Source: Orenia metallireducens
GTDB lineage: Bacteria; Bacillota; Halanaerobiia; Halobacteroidales; Halobacteroidaceae
DNA: 64,000 bases
Assembly (NCBI RefSeq): GCF_003001995.1
Contig: NZ_PVNB01000004.1
Location: forward strand, 149,903-213,902
Direction of reading: 5' to 3'
Position numbers and translations under genes: made by a program. Under the pieces are notes generated by a model. The model made no database searches. It was not told the DNA's origin and was given only the letters and a program-made list of their open reading frames with translations. Below, in pieces: positions 17,401 through 25,598 of the stretch. How positions within the stretch are numbered: position 1 is the stretch's first letter; every line of letters begins with the position of its first letter.

Positions 17401-17532
17401 ATGATGAAAAGAACACAAATATCTTTACCACAACAAATGATTGATAAGTTAGATAAAACCGCTGATGAAAAAGGTATTTCTAGAGCAGAATTAATTAGAT
17501 ATATTATCAATTCTTATTATGATAGAAAGTAG
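17401..17532 (+). CDS. Small ribbon-helix-helix DNA-binding protein upstream of tnpB
   Basis: 43 residues beginning MMKRTQISLPQQMIDKLDKT. This has the short beta strand RTQISLP and two helices, with GISRAELIRYIINSYYDRK as helix 2, typical of CopG/Arc-type ribbon-helix-helix repressors. Such proteins bind DNA as dimers. The GAGGTG ribosome binding site at 17391-17396 is five bases before the ATG. Its stop is only nine bases before the tnpB start, and the AGGTGA serving tnpB overlaps its stop codon, so the two are probably translationally coupled. A role in controlling tnpB or the element's RNA is inferred. Confidence 0.75.
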   Translation: MMKRTQISLPQQMIDKLDKTADEKGISRAELIRYIINSYYDRK

Positions 17533-17541
17533 GTGATTGAT

Positions 17542-18627
17542 TTGAATGAGAAACACCACATTACTATACACCATATCAAACTATATAAACTCAGCAAAAT
17601 CAAACAAAAACAACTAGAATATTTTCTTAAAAACTGGAATAAAGCTATTCGTTCAGCACTTAAAATAGTTAAGCATTGGGGTTTTACTTCTTATACTAAA
17701 TCCCACAAACATACTTACAGGGTATCAAGAAACAACTTTAATTTACCTTCTCAAGTGGCTGTTGAAGCTAATCGTAAAGCAATTGAAACCTATAAGAGTG
17801 CTGAAAATGCTGAATTCCACCGACAAGTTGAAGTGTCTTTAGTTAACAATAAAGGTTTTGAGTTAGTCAATAAAGATGGTCGCTATATTGCTAAAATTCC
17901 CATTGAAGGCAGAAAATCAATCTATTGTCCTTTAGCCTTTGGAGAATATCAACTTAACAAGATAGAGAACCCTAACTATAAACTCAAAACTGCTAAATTA
18001 TATAAATATAATGATGAATGGTATCTAGATTTAATTATGGAGTATAATCAACCTAAAAGAGAAACTGATACTATCTTAGGTATAGATTTGGGTATTGTTA
18101 AATTAGCTACATTTAGCATAATTGATAGTAAAGAGAACATCCTTCACCAAGAGTGTATGTCAGGTCAAGAATTAAGATTTAAGCGAATGAGATATAAGCA
18201 TAAGCGAAAAGCTAAAGCTCGTTCCTCTGGTAGTAAAGCAACCTCTTTGATTGCTGAAAACAGACTTTGTAAAGAGTTAAACTTTAAAATTGCTAATAGA
18301 ATAGTTGAGTTGGCTGATAAACACAACTCTCTAATTGTCTTTGAAGATTTAAAGAATATCAGAAAAAATGTAACTAATGACAACAATCTTAACAATTATG
18401 AAAAGAACTCTTGGGCTTTCTATCAATTAAAGCAACTAATTAAACATAAAGCTGACTTGTTAGGTATTCCATATCAAGATATTAATCCTAAAGATACTTC
18501 TCAAATCTGTTCTGTCTGTGGTAAAAAAGGCTTTAGGTTAAGCCAAAATAGATTTTTGTGTGACAACTTACATTTACAAAATGCTGATTTCAATGCAAGT
18601 ATCAATATTGCAAAAAGAGCTATTTAA
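17542..18627 (+). CDS. tnpB: RNA-guided endonuclease TnpB (IS605/IS1341 family)
   Basis: 361 residues from TTG 17542 (GTG 17533 is the alternative; AGGTGA at 17531-17536 favours TTG). The RuvC-like active site is complete: ILGIDLGIVKLATF (Asp182), LIVFEDLKNI (Glu268) and NADFNASINIAKRA (Asp349). The zinc ribbon has CSVCGKKG, then only one more Cys in FLCDNLH, so the fourth ligand may be His in place of the usual CxxC. TnpB is a compact nuclease guided by a right-end-derived RNA; it helps retain the element after excision. The arginine/lysine-rich segment FKRMRYKHKRKAKAR fits RNA binding. It appears intact. Confidence 0.88.
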   Translation: MNEKHHITIHHIKLYKLSKIKQKQLEYFLKNWNKAIRSALKIVKHWGFTSYTKSHKHTYRVSRNNFNLPSQVAVEANRKAIETYKSAENAEFHRQVEVSLVNNKGFELVNKDGRYIAKIPIEGRKSIYCPLAFGEYQLNKIENPNYKLKTAKLYKYNDEWYLDLIMEYNQPKRETDTILGIDLGIVKLATFSIIDSKENILHQECMSGQELRFKRMRYKHKRKAKARSSGSKATSLIAENRLCKELNFKIANRIVELADKHNSLIVFEDLKNIRKNVTNDNNLNNYEKNSWAFYQLKQLIKHKADLLGIPYQDINPKDTSQICSVCGKKGFRLSQNRFLCDNLHLQNADFNASINIAKRAI

Positions 18628-18876
18628 AAATAGCATACGAGGTAACTCGTAGCCCTTTAGGTCTTTACTTAGAGGATAGGGTAACTTTAGTCAACCGCCC
18701 TTCAACTTTCTTAGTCCCGAATCACCCACGTGTAGGTTTAAGAAGGTGTAAATCTTGTTGTTCTCTCTACACGAAAGGTCTTTTTAAGACCTGTAGGGAA
18801 GACTATACTGAGTATGGTTTTGAATTTAACAAGCTCCTTCCTAATCTTGTTTTTGATTAGGTGGGAGAAGTTGACG
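18628..18876 (+). ncRNA. Putative right-end guide (omega) RNA of the TnpB element
   Basis: About 230 non-coding bases follow the tnpB stop and end at the right-end hairpin. Several short stems are visible: TACGAGGTAACTCGTA near 18637, and AAAGGTCTTTTTAAGACCTG near 18774. In TnpB elements this region is the scaffold of the guide RNA, and the guide comes from the DNA just past the right end. By that rule the guide would read into the ankyrin fragment from about 18877. Position and structure are the evidence; transcription is inferred. Confidence 0.6.
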
Positions 18877-19613
18877 CATTGTCCAATGACTTTGAAAAGT
18901 CATTTTATCAATTAACAGGGGATTATAAGTGTTCTTCTGATTTTGATAGAATTTTATTACTTATAATAGAATTTTTAGATCAGCAAAAAGGTAATTGGGC
19001 TACTTCAGATTTGATGCTATTAAAGATTAAGTTAGATGGTATGGGGGTAAGTGTAGATGATGAGATTACAATTGAAGAGTTCTACAAGTATTTAATTAGA
19101 AATAGCTCTATATGTACTAAATTGTATCAGAATTTATCTGAGGATGGCCTTAAGGAGCTAGATTTATTTGAAGCTCCTATAATTAAAGGGATAGAAAAGA
19201 TAATCAAATTAAATAATGAAGAGAGGATTATCTATGATACTTTGGTACAGGAATTAGATAATGCTGGGATAACATACAAAGAAGATGGGATTAAAGCTAA
19301 GTTGATTGGGACTTATTTAATGTCTGATGCTTTTGTTGATATTAAGCAAGAGATTACAACCTTTAATTTTACAATTGAGCTACTTACCAATTTAGATTTG
19401 ATCTGGGATTATCAAAAAGAGGTATTATCTAAAGAGTTTAAAGATTTATCCTTATCAGTTGCTGAAGATATTGAGTATGAAGAGAAAGAAGGGATTGAGC
19501 TAGAATTAAACAGGGAGGATAATAAGCAAGAAACTCTAGAGGATATCCTTAAGGAAGAGGTAATGGATGAAGATATGCAAGCCTTCTTTAATAGAATTAA
19601 GGGTTTTGTCTAA
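18861..19613 (+). pseudogene. Truncated paralogue of the ankyrin-family gene
   Basis: The 250-codon frame opens inside the element's right-end hairpin. From SSDFDRILLLIIEFLDQQKG onward it matches the middle of the protein at 15705 (LSDFEKIILVVINFFQKKKR); later matches include ITIEEFYKYLIRNSSICTKL against ITFKQFYEYLLDNLEILNLL. Roughly 130 N-terminal residues are missing. The frame ends at 19613, at the junction with a second element's left end, so no ankyrin repeats remain. The GTG at 18861 is part of the element. It is best read as a gene remnant trapped between two mobile elements, though it could still be translated. Confidence 0.7.
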
Positions 19614-19815
19614 CCAATCTTGTTCGGTATCATCAAGAAAAAGTTGTAGTTTCATAGTTCTAATTAATTGCATAAGCTCACCTCCTATATTCACGTTGCA
19701 TTTATAGTGTATCTTATTTACTGAAAAATATAAACTATTTTTAAACTTTGTATTGAACAAATTTAAAAATCAGCAATTCCTCCCCCACCAAATCAAAAAT
19801 AAGATTTGAAAGGGG
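19598..19815 (-). mobile_element. Left-end fragment of a second TnpB element
   Basis: On the minus strand, a hairpin at 19782-19814 followed by GAGGAATTGCT repeats the left end of the element at 17271, which has the same GAGGAATTGCT after its hairpin. Further along, AGGAGGTGAG precedes an ATG at 19673 whose product starts MQLIRTMKLQLFLDDTEQDW, a typical TnpB N-terminus. Similarity fades around 19600, where the frame enters the antisense of the ankyrin fragment. This is therefore a 5' remnant only, lying in opposite orientation to the intact element. Confidence 0.7.
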
Positions 19816-19867
19816 CATCCTTGCTGGAAGAAGGTGAATCTAAATTTAAATGTATTCTTATATAGAG

Positions 19868-19966
19868 ATATTGCGACACTTCTAGAAATCAGTAGTCAGG
19901 AATCAGGAATCAGTTAAAAACGCTGGTTCCTGATTCCTGATTTCCGACACGAAAGTGTCGCAATAT
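19868..19966. repeat. Near-perfect hairpin repeat, GCGACAC family with GGAATCA words
   Basis: The outer ends ATATTGCGACACTT and AAGTGTCGCAATAT are exact complements. Inside, GTCAGGAATCAGGAATCAG on the left pairs with CTGATTCCTGATTTCC on the right, showing 7-bp tandem words (AGGAATC). This is the best-preserved copy in the window. Confidence 0.85.
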
Positions 19967-20041
19967 ACCAATCTTTATTTTAAAGTGATATATCCATGAG
20001 CTGAAATAGTAAAATAGTTGTTCGCTAAAGGGGAGATGAAA

Positions 20042-22072
20042 ATGGATAATGAAGTAAAGGGGGCTATAAGAAAAGGATTTTTGACTAATCTAGATAGTAG
20101 GTCTAAACTATTGAATATTATCTTACAATCTACAATGGATGCCTTCTGGATAATGAATATAGATGGAGAAATTTTAGAAAGTAATAAAGTCAGTGTAGAT
20201 GTGTTCGGCTATTCCTTAGATGAATTAATGGAGATGAATATTAGTGATTTAGATATAATTAAAGATAGAGAAGAATTAAAAGAACAATTAAAAGCTATTC
20301 AGAGAACAGGTAGAGATAGATTTGAGACAAAGTGTCGATTAAAAGATGGAAGAATTAAAGATTTTGAGATAAGTATTACCTTTGTGGATTGTTTAGAAGA
20401 GCCGATATTCAATGTTTTTGCAAGAGATATTACTGGTAGAAAAGAGAAACAAAGAGAATTAGAGAATGCTTACCGGGGTAATCAAGAAGTTATTGATGAG
20501 TTACGAAAACATCATAGTAGAACCAATGTAATCTTGCAGACTTCAATGGATGCCTTCTGGATAATGAATATAAAAGGTGATATTCTAGATATGAATGAAG
20601 CCTTTATAGATCTTTTTGGATACTCATTACTAGAGGTAGTAGATATGAACCTTAATATTAAGGATTTAGACTTTAGTAAAAGTCAAGCAGAGGTCAAAGA
20701 ACAGTTAGATTATATTAGGTCAAAAGGTAGAGATCGATTTGAGACCAAATATCGGTTGAAGAATGGAGAGTTAAGAGATGTAGAGGTTAGTATTACCTTT
20801 ATTGACTGTATTGATGGTAGTATCTGTTTAGAAGAACCGATATTTAATGTCTTTGCCCGTGATATCACTGAAAGAAAGAGAAAGCAACAGGAGTTAGAGA
20901 AGGCTTATCGTGATAATAAAGAGTTTGTTGATGAGCTACGTAAACAGAATAATAGGATAAATACAATTTTACAGACTTCAATGGATGCTTTTTGGGTAAT
21001 GAATCTAGAAGGAGATATTTTAGAGACCAATGAAGCTTATAAGAGTCTATTTGGATATTCTTTATTGGAGACTATCAATATGAATATTAGTGATTTAGAT
21101 ATTAGCAGAGATAAAAAGGAGTTAAAGGAATTATTAGAGGAGATAAGAAACAAGGGAAAGGATAGATTCGAGACCAAGTATCGTCTAAAAAATGGAGAAA
21201 TTAAGTATTTAGAGATAAGTGTAACCTTTGTAGATAGCTTAGATGAACCTATTTTTGAGGTCTTTGGGAGAGATATAACAGAGCGTAGGCTTAGGGATAA
21301 AGAGCTAAGAAGAGCTCAAAAGCAGTTGATACAGTCAGAAAAGATGGCTGCGTTAGGAAGGTTGGTGGCTGGGGTAGCTCATGAGATAAATACTCCTGTT
21401 GGGATAGGGGTGACAGCTGTATCCCATCTTGCTGAAAAGACTAAGGAATTAGTTGAACTTTATAAAGAAGGAAATATGAAGAGGGGAGATTTAGAGAGAT
21501 TTTTAAAATTGGCTTGGGAGTCTGCTGAGATGACGTTGAAGAATTTAAATAATGCATCAGAGTTGATTAATAATTTTAAATTAGTTGCAGCTGACCAAAC
21601 AAATAATAAGAAGAGAAAGTTTAATGTAAAAGAGTACCTTGATGATATTATTATCAGCTTAAAACCTAAATTATCAAAGACAGACCATACAGTCATGATT
21701 AATTGTGATGAGGACCTTGAAATAGATAATTATCCTGGGGCAATCTCTCAAATCATTACCAATTTTGTGATGAACTCCTTAATTCATGGTTTTGAAGATA
21801 AAGATGATGGGCAGATAAAGATTCAAGTCTTAGAAGAAGATGAATTCATCAAGCTTAGATACAGTGATGATGGAGCAGGTCTTCCTGAAGAGCATATCAA
21901 TAAAATTTTTGAGCCTTTTTTTACAACTAAGCGAGGACAAGGTGGAACTGGATTAGGTTTAAATTTAATCTATAATATAGTAAATAATATATTAAAAGGT
22001 GATATTGAATGTAAAAGTACAATAGGTGAAGGGGTTAGCTTTATAATTAAGATTCCCAAAGAGATAGATTAA
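20042..22072 (+). CDS. Cytoplasmic sensor histidine kinase with three PAS domains
   Basis: 676 residues, no membrane segment. Three tandem PAS/PAC units of about 140 residues each begin at TMDAFWIMNIDGEILESNKV, TSMDAFWIMNIKGDILDMNE and TSMDAFWVMNLEGDILETNE; their near identity indicates recent internal duplication. The kinase core has the H-box MAALGRLVAGVAHEINTPVG, an N-box ITNFVMNSLIHGF, and G-boxes YSDDGAGLPEEH and GGTGLGLNLIYNI. It should autophosphorylate on His and pass the phosphate to a receiver. The closest receiver is in the PP2C protein at 26522. GGGGAG at 20030 is six bases before ATG 20042. Confidence 0.87.
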   Translation: MDNEVKGAIRKGFLTNLDSRSKLLNIILQSTMDAFWIMNIDGEILESNKVSVDVFGYSLDELMEMNISDLDIIKDREELKEQLKAIQRTGRDRFETKCRLKDGRIKDFEISITFVDCLEEPIFNVFARDITGRKEKQRELENAYRGNQEVIDELRKHHSRTNVILQTSMDAFWIMNIKGDILDMNEAFIDLFGYSLLEVVDMNLNIKDLDFSKSQAEVKEQLDYIRSKGRDRFETKYRLKNGELRDVEVSITFIDCIDGSICLEEPIFNVFARDITERKRKQQELEKAYRDNKEFVDELRKQNNRINTILQTSMDAFWVMNLEGDILETNEAYKSLFGYSLLETINMNISDLDISRDKKELKELLEEIRNKGKDRFETKYRLKNGEIKYLEISVTFVDSLDEPIFEVFGRDITERRLRDKELRRAQKQLIQSEKMAALGRLVAGVAHEINTPVGIGVTAVSHLAEKTKELVELYKEGNMKRGDLERFLKLAWESAEMTLKNLNNASELINNFKLVAADQTNNKKRKFNVKEYLDDIIISLKPKLSKTDHTVMINCDEDLEIDNYPGAISQIITNFVMNSLIHGFEDKDDGQIKIQVLEEDEFIKLRYSDDGAGLPEEHINKIFEPFFTTKRGQGGTGLGLNLIYNIVNNILKGDIECKSTIGEGVSFIIKIPKEID

Positions 22073-22096
22073 TTACTATGATTAATCATAGTAATT
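22071..22096 (+). terminator. Perfect 26-bp palindrome after the kinase gene
   Basis: The halves AATTACTATGATT and AATCATAGTAATT pair completely, beginning at the kinase stop codon. T-rich sequence (TTATTTTATTTGTTG) follows after about ten bases, so it may act as a terminator, though an AT-rich one. Confidence 0.5.
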
Positions 22097-22118
22097 AAAG
22101 CAATTATTTTATTTGTTG

Positions 22119-22132
22119 TGGAAACGCTTTCA
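22119..22132. promoter_or_regulatory. cre-like site
   Basis: TGGAAACGCTTTCA matches the catabolite-responsive element pattern TGWAANCGNTNWCA with one mismatch. It precedes TATAAT at 22164-22169. What it controls is unclear, because the next intact gene is nearly 1 kb away. Confidence 0.45.
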
Positions 22133-22433
22133 TAATTATTCTTTAGTATATCTTAAGTAGTGGTATAATAAATATATATAGTCATCTAACTTTAGAATCA
22201 AATTAAAATTAGAGTAAAATAAAAGTAACGAGTGATTAGTAATGAGTAAAAAATTAAAAACAACAAGGTTATTATAAACTTCAATTATACTTGCATATAA
22301 GGATTTATTTGTAAAGATAAGTTAAAATTATAAGTATAATATCAAATTTAACTTATTTTTAACATGTTGTTAATTTATATTGATAGGAGATTTATGATAA
22401 TATATAGTTAATCATATATATTTAAGTGAACCT
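22133..22433. other. Non-coding AT-rich spacer
   Basis: No gene is seen. Near 22227 there is AGTAACGAGTGATTAGTAAT, a lone arm of the short-word hairpin family without a clear partner, suggesting a half-deleted repeat. A possible -10 TATAAT lies at 22164. Confidence 0.45.
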
Positions 22434-22847
22434 CTCCACCTAAATTAAAAATTTAGGTGGAGCTTCGCTATACTTCGCAAATACCATATAGATATAGGTT
22501 ACTAGTAGCTTTTTAGTGAAGTTTGTATATTAAGTTTCCTCTACAAAGTAGATTACCTTATTCACTAGGGGCTGTCCACAAACCCATTATCCCTCATAGC
22601 TATATAGCTATTCTGGGAATACATTAATCCTACAACCTTGAATATTTTACACAAACAAGGATTAGTGTTTGTAACTCCATATATTCACTTGTACGACAAG
22701 GGGCTGAACTCAGGTTGTGAGTTAGCATTACTCTTTTTTTATAACCTTGTTATTAGTATTATACCATACTAGATAGAATATTTGAAGGTATCGAACCTTA
22801 CAAATATTATCCAATTCATCTCCACCTAATACATAGTTTAGATGGAG
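22434..22847 (-). mobile_element. tnpB-less IS605-type element (PATE-like) with possible guide-RNA remnant
   Basis: A 415-bp non-coding segment is bounded by hairpins 22434-22462 (CTCCACCTAAAT / ATTTAGGTGGAG) and 22820-22847 (CTCCACCTAAT / TTAGATGGAG), both like those of the element at 17271. On the minus strand the sequence after the 22847 hairpin, GATGAATTGGA, resembles the left-end GAGGAATTGCT. This gives a minus-strand element with both ends but no open frame. The interior has several short stems and could be a guide-RNA scaffold left after loss of tnpB. Confidence 0.6.
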
Positions 22848-23114
22848 TTTTCTTTGGATGTTTTAGATAAAAAAATTCTATGAGCCAAAATTAGAAAAAA
22901 AGGAATTCCGACAGGAAAACTAGAATTATTATATTAAGGTTTAGTTATTTACAATCTAGAAGTTAGGCTAAAGGGATTTTATAAAGAAAGTTTATAACTT
23001 GTTTTGATATAAATTAATTTTGGGGGTATGATCCAATACCGGATTGAACTTTAGAAGTAACAGTTTAAACAGTTAAGATACAGTATCATTTAAAATTTAA
23101 AGAGGTGATTATAA
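22848..23114. other. Spacer before the STAS gene
   Basis: AT-rich sequence between the tnpB-less element and the STAS gene. No clear -35/-10 pair is assigned. The ribosome binding site AGAGGTGATT lies just before ATG 23115. Confidence 0.4.
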
Positions 23115-23456
23115 ATGGAAATAAAGGTTAATAATCAAGATGATATAAAGGTTATTAAGCTTATAGGTGATTTTGATGGAAGCTCTGCTAATAAAGTTGA
23201 GGATAATATTATGCCTTATATTGAAAATCATAGCAGATTAATTTTTGATATGGGTGAATGTGAATATGTATCCAGTGCTGGATTAAGAGTTCTTTTAATA
23301 ATTGCTAAAAAATTAAAGTCAGTAGAGGGCTTTGGTGTGCTTTCTAATTTATCAGAAGAAGTACAGGATGTTATGGAGATAACAGGGTTTAGCCATATAC
23401 TAAATAGTTATGATACAGTTAATGAAGCAATAAATTATATGAAAAAAGGGGAGTAA
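23115..23456 (+). CDS. STAS-domain anti-sigma factor antagonist (SpoIIAA/RsbV-like)
   Basis: 113 residues covering one complete STAS domain. The phosphorylatable-serine segment reads IFDMGECEYVSSAGLRVLLI; Ser in VSSAGL is the usual target of the partner kinase. In such switches the unphosphorylated antagonist binds the HATPase kinase and releases its client. The kinase (25983) and PP2C phosphatase (26522) are in the same cluster. The stop is four bases before the glgX start, so the two are cotranscribed and probably coupled. No sigma factor gene is in the window, so the output is unknown. Confidence 0.86.
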   Translation: MEIKVNNQDDIKVIKLIGDFDGSSANKVEDNIMPYIENHSRLIFDMGECEYVSSAGLRVLLIIAKKLKSVEGFGVLSNLSEEVQDVMEITGFSHILNSYDTVNEAINYMKKGE

Positions 23457-23460
23457 AGAT

Positions 23461-25566
23461 ATGTTACGTGTAGATACTTATCCTACCCATGAACATAATG
23501 GAATTAAGATTCGGCGTGGTAAAGCATTACCCTTTGGAGCAACCATAGTTCCAGGAGGAGTAAATTTTTCAGTATTTTCAAAGCATGCTACTTCATGTGA
23601 ATTGGTTCTTTTTAAGAAGCATGAAAAGAATCCTTTTGCCATTATCCCATTTCCTGATGAATTTAGAATAGGAAATGTCTTTACTATGATGGTCTTTGAT
23701 ATAGATTATGAAAATATAGAGTATGGTTATAGAATGGATGGACCTTATAACCCTCGTGAAGGATTTTGGTTTGATAAAGAAGAGATATTACTTGATCCTT
23801 ATGCTAAAGCAATAGGTGGTAGAGAAGTTTGGGGAAAAGATCCTGATTGGGATGATAAATTCCAACATCGTTCTAGAATAATCTTTGATGATTTCGATTG
23901 GCAAGGAGATAGACCTTTAGAGATAGATATGAAGGATTTAGTAATTTATGAAGCCCATGTAAGGGGCTTGACCAAACATCCTTCTTCAGAGGTTAAATAC
24001 CCTGGTACTTTTACAGCAATTAGGGATAAAATTCCTTATTTAAAAGAGTTGGGGATAAACTGTATAGAGTTATTACCTGTATTTGAATTCGATGAATTTG
24101 AACATTCTAAAATTTCAAAGGTAACAGGAGAACGGTTAATGAATTACTGGGGGTATAGTGCTGTCGGGTTTTTTGCTCCAAAAGCAGGCTATGCTGCAAC
24201 AGGAAAGTATGGTATGGAGGTTGATGAGTTAAAAAATTTAATTAAAGAGCTACATAAAAATGGTATTGAGGTCATTTTAGATGTAGTCTTTAACCATACA
24301 GCAGAAGGAAATGAGAAGGGTCCTTATATCTCTTATCGAGGAATAGATAATAAGACATATTATTTATTGACACCTCAAGGTTATTATTATAACTTTAGTG
24401 GTTGTGGAAATACCCTAAATTGTAATAACCCTATTGTTAGAAATATGATACTTGATTGTTTAAGATATTGGGCTGCTGAATACCATATAGATGGATTTAG
24501 ATTTGATTTAGCTTCTATTCTATCTAGAGATCAAAAGGGAGCACCAATGGTCAATCCACCTTTATTGGAAGCGCTAGCCCATGACCCTGTATTAGGAAAA
24601 TGTAAGTTGATAGCAGAAGCCTGGGATGCAGGTGGCTTATATCAGGTAGGATCATTCCCAGCCTGGGGGCGTTGGGCAGAGTGGAATGGTCAATATAGAG
24701 ATGATATCAGAAGGTTTTTAAAAGGAAATGGTGATATGGTCGGTAGAATAATACAAAGAGTTCAAGGATCACCTGATCTTTATAGTGACAGGGGACCTAC
24801 AGCATCAATCAATTTTATTACCTGCCATGATGGATTTACTCTAATGGATTTATTCTCTTATAATAGAAAGCACAATGATGCCAATGGAGAGAATAATCGA
24901 GATGGTGCTGATGAGAATTATAGCTGGAACTTCGGATATGAGGGTCCAACTGATGATTATGGTATCAATAGAGAGCGGATAAAGCAGGTTAAGAATGCTA
25001 TTACAATTCTGTTATTGAGTCGTGGAATTCCCATGATTTTAGCAGGAGATGAGTTTGGAAATACTCAATTTGGAAATAATAATGCCTATTGTCAAGATAA
25101 CGAAATTTCTTGGTTGAATTGGGAGCTATTAGAAAGCAATCAGGAAATCTTTGATTACTTCAAAAAGATGATAGAGTTTAGAAAAAAACATCCTGTGTTA
25201 AGAGCAGAGCAGTTTAAAACTGCTTATAATTCTAGTGGATATCCTGAGGTTTCTTGGCATGGACAAGAGGCTTGGAACTTTGATTTTGGAGCATCTACTC
25301 TTACTGTAGCTGTTATGTTTGCAGGTGGGGCTGAAGACTATGGAACAGAAGATGATCAATTTATTTATGCTGCTATAAATATGCACTGGGAGTTACATGG
25401 ATTTGAGCTACCAGAGCTACCAGAAGGTAAAGACTGGCATGTAGTTGCTAATACGGGAATGATTCCTCCAGAAGATATGTGGGATGAAAATAATCATAAG
25501 AAGCTAGCAGACCAAAACGAGGTATTGGTAACAGCTAGATCAATTATATTGTTGACTGCTAAATAA
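23461..25566 (+). CDS. glgX: Glycogen debranching enzyme GlgX/isoamylase type (GH13_11)
   Basis: 701 residues, cytoplasmic. A CBM48 domain (about 20-115: PFGATIVPGGVNFSVFSKHA) precedes a GH13 barrel. Catalytic residues are Asp349 (IDGFRFDLAS), Glu386 (LIAEAWDAGG) and Asp457 (TCHDGFTLMD). The insert with NYWGYSAVGFFAPKAGYAAT is typical of GlgX/TreX enzymes, which hydrolyse alpha-1,6 branch points of glycogen and starch dextrins. No other glycogen gene (glgA, glgB, glgC, glgP) is nearby; instead it lies within a partner-switch gene set, four bases after the STAS gene. That context suggests regulated glycogen use. Confidence 0.9.
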   Translation: MLRVDTYPTHEHNGIKIRRGKALPFGATIVPGGVNFSVFSKHATSCELVLFKKHEKNPFAIIPFPDEFRIGNVFTMMVFDIDYENIEYGYRMDGPYNPREGFWFDKEEILLDPYAKAIGGREVWGKDPDWDDKFQHRSRIIFDDFDWQGDRPLEIDMKDLVIYEAHVRGLTKHPSSEVKYPGTFTAIRDKIPYLKELGINCIELLPVFEFDEFEHSKISKVTGERLMNYWGYSAVGFFAPKAGYAATGKYGMEVDELKNLIKELHKNGIEVILDVVFNHTAEGNEKGPYISYRGIDNKTYYLLTPQGYYYNFSGCGNTLNCNNPIVRNMILDCLRYWAAEYHIDGFRFDLASILSRDQKGAPMVNPPLLEALAHDPVLGKCKLIAEAWDAGGLYQVGSFPAWGRWAEWNGQYRDDIRRFLKGNGDMVGRIIQRVQGSPDLYSDRGPTASINFITCHDGFTLMDLFSYNRKHNDANGENNRDGADENYSWNFGYEGPTDDYGINRERIKQVKNAITILLLSRGIPMILAGDEFGNTQFGNNNAYCQDNEISWLNWELLESNQEIFDYFKKMIEFRKKHPVLRAEQFKTAYNSSGYPEVSWHGQEAWNFDFGASTLTVAVMFAGGAEDYGTEDDQFIYAAINMHWELHGFELPELPEGKDWHVVANTGMIPPEDMWDENNHKKLADQNEVLVTARSIILLTAK

Positions 25567-25598
25567 GGTGTTAATATCTCAGCCAAAAGTGGTTAGAT

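Larger units (their letters stand above)
17271..18876 (+). mobile_element. IS605/IS1341-type element: RHH gene + tnpB, no tnpA
   Basis: Both ends carry subterminal hairpins with related sequence: left 17271-17304 (CTCCATCTAAAT and ATTTAGGTGGAG around a loop) and right 18834-18867 (CCTAATC and GATTAGGTGGGAG). The element holds a 43-codon ribbon-helix-helix gene, tnpB, and about 230 bases of structured-looking right-end sequence. No tnpA is present, so it is an IS1341-like element that depends on a tnpA elsewhere or is immobile. Exact boundaries are inferred from the hairpins. The right end adjoins a truncated ankyrin-family paralogue. Confidence 0.8.

Noticed and set aside
17322..17510. Minus-strand frame opposite the RHH gene
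   Set aside because: Antisense of a gene with a recognised DNA-binding motif and proper ribosome binding site.
19536..19760. Minus-strand open frame of 74 codons
   Set aside because: Only residues from the ATG at 19673 resemble a protein (TnpB N-terminus); the upstream part is element left end and the downstream part is antisense of the ankyrin fragment. Reported as a mobile-element remnant instead.
20042..21300. Long near-identical repeats at the DNA level, considered as a CRISPR or duplicated gene
   Set aside because: They are the three PAS-domain coding segments of one histidine kinase, about 400 bases apart and in frame. No CRISPR array with short regular repeats was seen anywhere in the window.
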